Below, piece by piece: positions 4,743 to 6,529 of a stretch of DNA of 6,529 nt. Positions within the stretch are counted from its first letter, which is position 1, and the number at the start of each line of letters is the position of its first letter. The position numbers and the translations under genes were made by a program. The notes beneath the pieces are model-generated. The model ran no database searches, had not been told where the DNA came from, and saw only the letters and a list, made by a program, of their open reading frames with translations. Origin of the DNA: Desulfobacteraceae bacterium (GTDB lineage Bacteria; Desulfobacterota; DSM-4660; Desulfatiglandales; Desulfatiglandaceae); contig DAOVUP010000096.1 of the NCBI GenBank assembly GCA_030632525.1, forward strand, positions 1-6,529, read 5' to 3'.

Positions 4743-5414
4743 TTGGTATTTCAAACAATTTTTTTTGCAATAGCGGCCTATGTCGCTGGCGCAATCCCGT
4801 TTGGGAAAATAATCGCCAGATATGTGGCGCGTATTGACATCACCAAGCGTGGCAGCGGAAATATCGGGGCCACCAACGTGGCCAGAGAACTCGGTATGAA
4901 ATGGGGGATAATTACCTTAATTCTTGATTTACTCAAGGGTTTTGTCCCAGTGGTGCTCTTCTCTCATTTTTTTGCTCAAGCAGGGCCATTCCATGAAGCA
5001 GCCTTGGCTGGAATCGGTATATGCGCTCTATTAGGCCACATGTTCCCTGTCTTTCTTGGATTTCGAGGGGGAAAAGGAGTTGCAACCGCATTGGGCGTCT
5101 ACCTGGCAATCTCACCATTATCGTGTCTTTGCAGCCTCGTAGTGTTTATCATAATTGTAATGATATGGAACTATATTTCTCTGGGTTCTATGCTTTTAGC
5201 GGCTGTTATGCCCGTTTTTCTTATCCTGTTCGGCAAGCCCCAACCCCTGATAATTGGCTCATTGATTATGGCAGTCCTGATCTGCTACAAACACAAGGTT
5301 AACATTCAAGCTCTGATCAGGGGCGAGGAGAGAAGATGGAAAGACCGCAAAAGGAAAGATAATAGCAATCAAGCGAACAGTTCAAGCAGCCTGTCCAACT
5401 CATCGTCGGAATAA
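4743..5414 (+). CDS. plsY: Glycerol-3-phosphate acyltransferase PlsY (acyl-phosphate dependent)
   Basis: An integral inner-membrane enzyme that moves an acyl chain from acyl-phosphate to glycerol-3-phosphate, giving lysophosphatidic acid, the first step of phospholipid synthesis. It is 223 residues with about five hydrophobic helices. The three PlsY motifs are present: GAIPFG with RGSGNIGATNVAR (residues 16-48), GHMFPVFLGFRGGKGVAT (about 99-116), and the C-terminal KHKVNIQALIRGEE (183-196), the last helping bind the acyl donor. The only usable start is TTG at 4743: a TAG stop lies 12 nt before it in frame, and AGGG is 7 nt upstream. Beyond GEERRW the protein gains a Ser/Asn/Lys-rich tail of roughly 25 residues, the last 15 codons of which overlap parB on the other strand. 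No partner gene lies downstream, and transcription converges with parB. Confidence 0.93.
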   Translation: MVFQTIFFAIAAYVAGAIPFGKIIARYVARIDITKRGSGNIGATNVARELGMKWGIITLILDLLKGFVPVVLFSHFFAQAGPFHEAALAGIGICALLGHMFPVFLGFRGGKGVATALGVYLAISPLSCLCSLVVFIIIVMIWNYISLGSMLLAAVMPVFLILFGKPQPLIIGSLIMAVLICYKHKVNIQALIRGEERRWKDRKRKDNSNQANSSSSLSNSSSE

Positions 5415-6214
5415 AAATGGACTACGACAGTACCCTTTTTCCCCCGTTTATTGATCTGGACTTTTGTGCCAAGAGACCTCTTGAGGTTGTCTTCTAACGA
5501 TCGAAGATAAGGATCTTTGGTAGATCCCTTCACCATTGTATTTGTGGAGCGCGTTATCCTTTTCGCCAATGCCTCTGACTGCCTGACAGAAAGACCTCTT
5601 TTAATTATGGTGTTTCGCAGTGTCCACTGATCTTCACTCTTCTTGAGGCCGGCCACCAACCGTGCGTGGCCCATGCTTAGACGATCGTCAATCACATCCT
5701 GCTGTATCTGTATCGGGAGTTTCAGGAGCCTCAAAAGATTGGTTATGGAAGAACGGTCTTTACCCAATCGTTTGGCCAAGGCATCCTGCGTAATTCCGGT
5801 CTCTTCCAGGAGTTTTCCATAGGCAACAGCCTCTTCAATGGGATTGAGGTCTTTTCTGTGAATATTTTCAATAAGGGCCAGCTCTAAAGATTCAGATGGA
5901 GTTACTTCTCTCACTACGACAGGAACGCGGCGGAGGCCTGCCTTTTGTGCCGCCCTCCACCTTCTCTCGCCGGCGATTAGTTGATATCCTGCCGCTGTCT
6001 TGCTGACAAGTAGTGGTGTAATTATCCCTTTTTCCCTTACTGAACCAACCATTTCTTCAAGTTCATGGGGCGCGAAGTTCTGTCTTGGCTGATGAGGATT
6101 GGGTTCAATTACCTCGACCGGGCATTGAAAGAACTGCTCATCTCTGTCATTAAATTTATCGGCATCAGGAATTAGCGCCGACAACCCCCTTCCAAGGGCT
6201 TTTCGTTTTGCCAT
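5369..6214 (-). CDS. parB: Chromosome-partitioning protein ParB (Spo0J)
   Basis: A 281-residue DNA-binding CTPase clamp that loads at parS sites near the origin and, with ParA, segregates chromosomes and helps load condensin. The N-terminus has the ParA-contact segment ALGRGLSALI (6-15). The CTP-binding domain shows GERRWRAAQKAGLRRVPV and the phosphate box ENIHRKDLNPIEEA, where the usual ENIQR has His for Gln. A helix-turn-helix follows (ITQDALAKRLGKDRSSITNL) with the adjoining SMGHARLVAGL, and a C-terminal dimerisation domain ends in VVVHFYSDDELDRLLELF. Length is normal. It starts 6 nt after the parA stop, with GGGAGG (6227-6232) 12 nt upstream inside parA, so the two are one operon. Its last 46 bp overlap the end of plsY tail to tail. 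Identification is secure. Confidence 0.96.
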   Translation of the reverse strand: MAKRKALGRGLSALIPDADKFNDRDEQFFQCPVEVIEPNPHQPRQNFAPHELEEMVGSVREKGIITPLLVSKTAAGYQLIAGERRWRAAQKAGLRRVPVVVREVTPSESLELALIENIHRKDLNPIEEAVAYGKLLEETGITQDALAKRLGKDRSSITNLLRLLKLPIQIQQDVIDDRLSMGHARLVAGLKKSEDQWTLRNTIIKRGLSVRQSEALAKRITRSTNTMVKGSTKDPYLRSLEDNLKRSLGTKVQINKRGKKGTVVVHFYSDDELDRLLELFA

Positions 6215-6220
6215 GGTTGC

Positions 6221-6529
6221 TTATTGCCTCCCGATCAATTCCCTCGCAAGGGCCAGATAGCTCTGTGCGCCTTTGGAACCTATATCATAAAGTATAATCG
6301 GTTTCCCATAACTGGGGGCTTCGCTTAAACGGACATTACGTGGTATAACAGTCTTGAAAACCCGTTCCTTAAAAAGCGCTCTGGCCTCATCCTCAACCTG
6401 GAGTGAGAGATTGTTTCGGCTATCATGCATGGTTAACAGGATATAGGCGGGCCGGAGTACCGGATTTAGGCCTTTTTTCACTGCTTTTGCAGTGTTCAAA
6501 AGGTGCGACAGCCCTTCCAATGCGTAATA
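6221..6529 (-). CDS. parA: Chromosome-partitioning ATPase ParA (Soj), C-terminal part
   Basis: The last 102 codons of a ParA/Soj Walker-type ATPase, cut by the right edge. The frame is open to base 6529 and reads YYALEGLSHLLNT at the edge, the conserved segment in the middle of ParA proteins, so an apparent start at 6520 is only an internal TTG. Further landmarks are GILLTM-like YILLTMHDSRNNLS, the VFKTVIPRNVRLSEAPSYGKPI block typical of chromosomal Soj, and the final ALARELIG helix. The nucleotide-binding P-loop would lie outside the window. The protein binds DNA non-specifically as an ATP dimer and is released by ParB. It is the first of the parAB pair, 6 nt from parB. Confidence 0.94.
   Translation of the reverse strand, partial: YYALEGLSHLLNTAKAVKKGLNPVLRPAYILLTMHDSRNNLSLQVEDEARALFKERVFKTVIPRNVRLSEAPSYGKPIILYDIGSKGAQSYLALARELIGRQ

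Noticed and set aside
5605..5630. TGTTTCGCAGTGTCC resembling part of a parS site
   Set aside because: It lacks the palindromic CACGTG centre and the matching right half of parS, and lies inside parB coding sequence; no true parS was found in the window.

Overview
The window looks like chromosomal DNA from a free-living, Gram-negative anaerobe, most plausibly a Desulfobacterota (deltaproteobacterial) lineage. The basis is the combination of periplasmic c-type cytochromes and a di-heme peroxidase, a Tat-exported enzyme, a CooT-type nickel protein (a family tied to Ni-dependent CO dehydrogenase organisms), a DUF3842 protein, PlsY and a chromosomal parAB pair. This is inference from gene content; no rRNA or other taxonomic marker is present.

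Left block (1-2732, all minus strand): a tight exported-protein operon. In transcription order it holds a di-heme cytochrome c peroxidase (TTG start at 2732), a Tat-exported calcineurin-like phosphoesterase, a small mono-heme cytochrome c, and the first 23 codons of a further gene that starts inside the cytochrome stop codon (TAATG) and runs off the left edge. Gaps are 37, 20 and -1 nt. Three consecutive periplasmic proteins, two of them haem proteins, suggest a shared peroxide or electron-transfer role. Upstream (2733-2947) lies an inverted repeat that may be a leader or operator element.

Middle block (2948-4565, minus): a UPF0173-like metallo-beta-lactamase-fold hydrolase with its own leader hairpin, then a 393-bp non-coding stretch full of inverted repeats. 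That stretch includes a ~141-bp imperfect palindrome ending exactly at the cooT stop codon. Beyond it is a translationally coupled pair, DUF3842 followed by cooT, expressed leftward from a candidate promoter near 4630-4660.

Right block (4743-6529): plsY (plus strand, TTG start) converges on and overlaps by 46 bp the minus-strand parB, which is preceded by the truncated 3' end of parA. These are housekeeping phospholipid-synthesis and chromosome-segregation genes.

I see no CRISPR array, tRNA, rRNA, transposase or phage gene, and no convincing parS site. The most unusual items are the large palindrome, the peroxidase-phosphoesterase-cytochrome operon with a Glu-for-Asn change in the phosphoesterase metal motif, and the DUF3842-CooT coupling.
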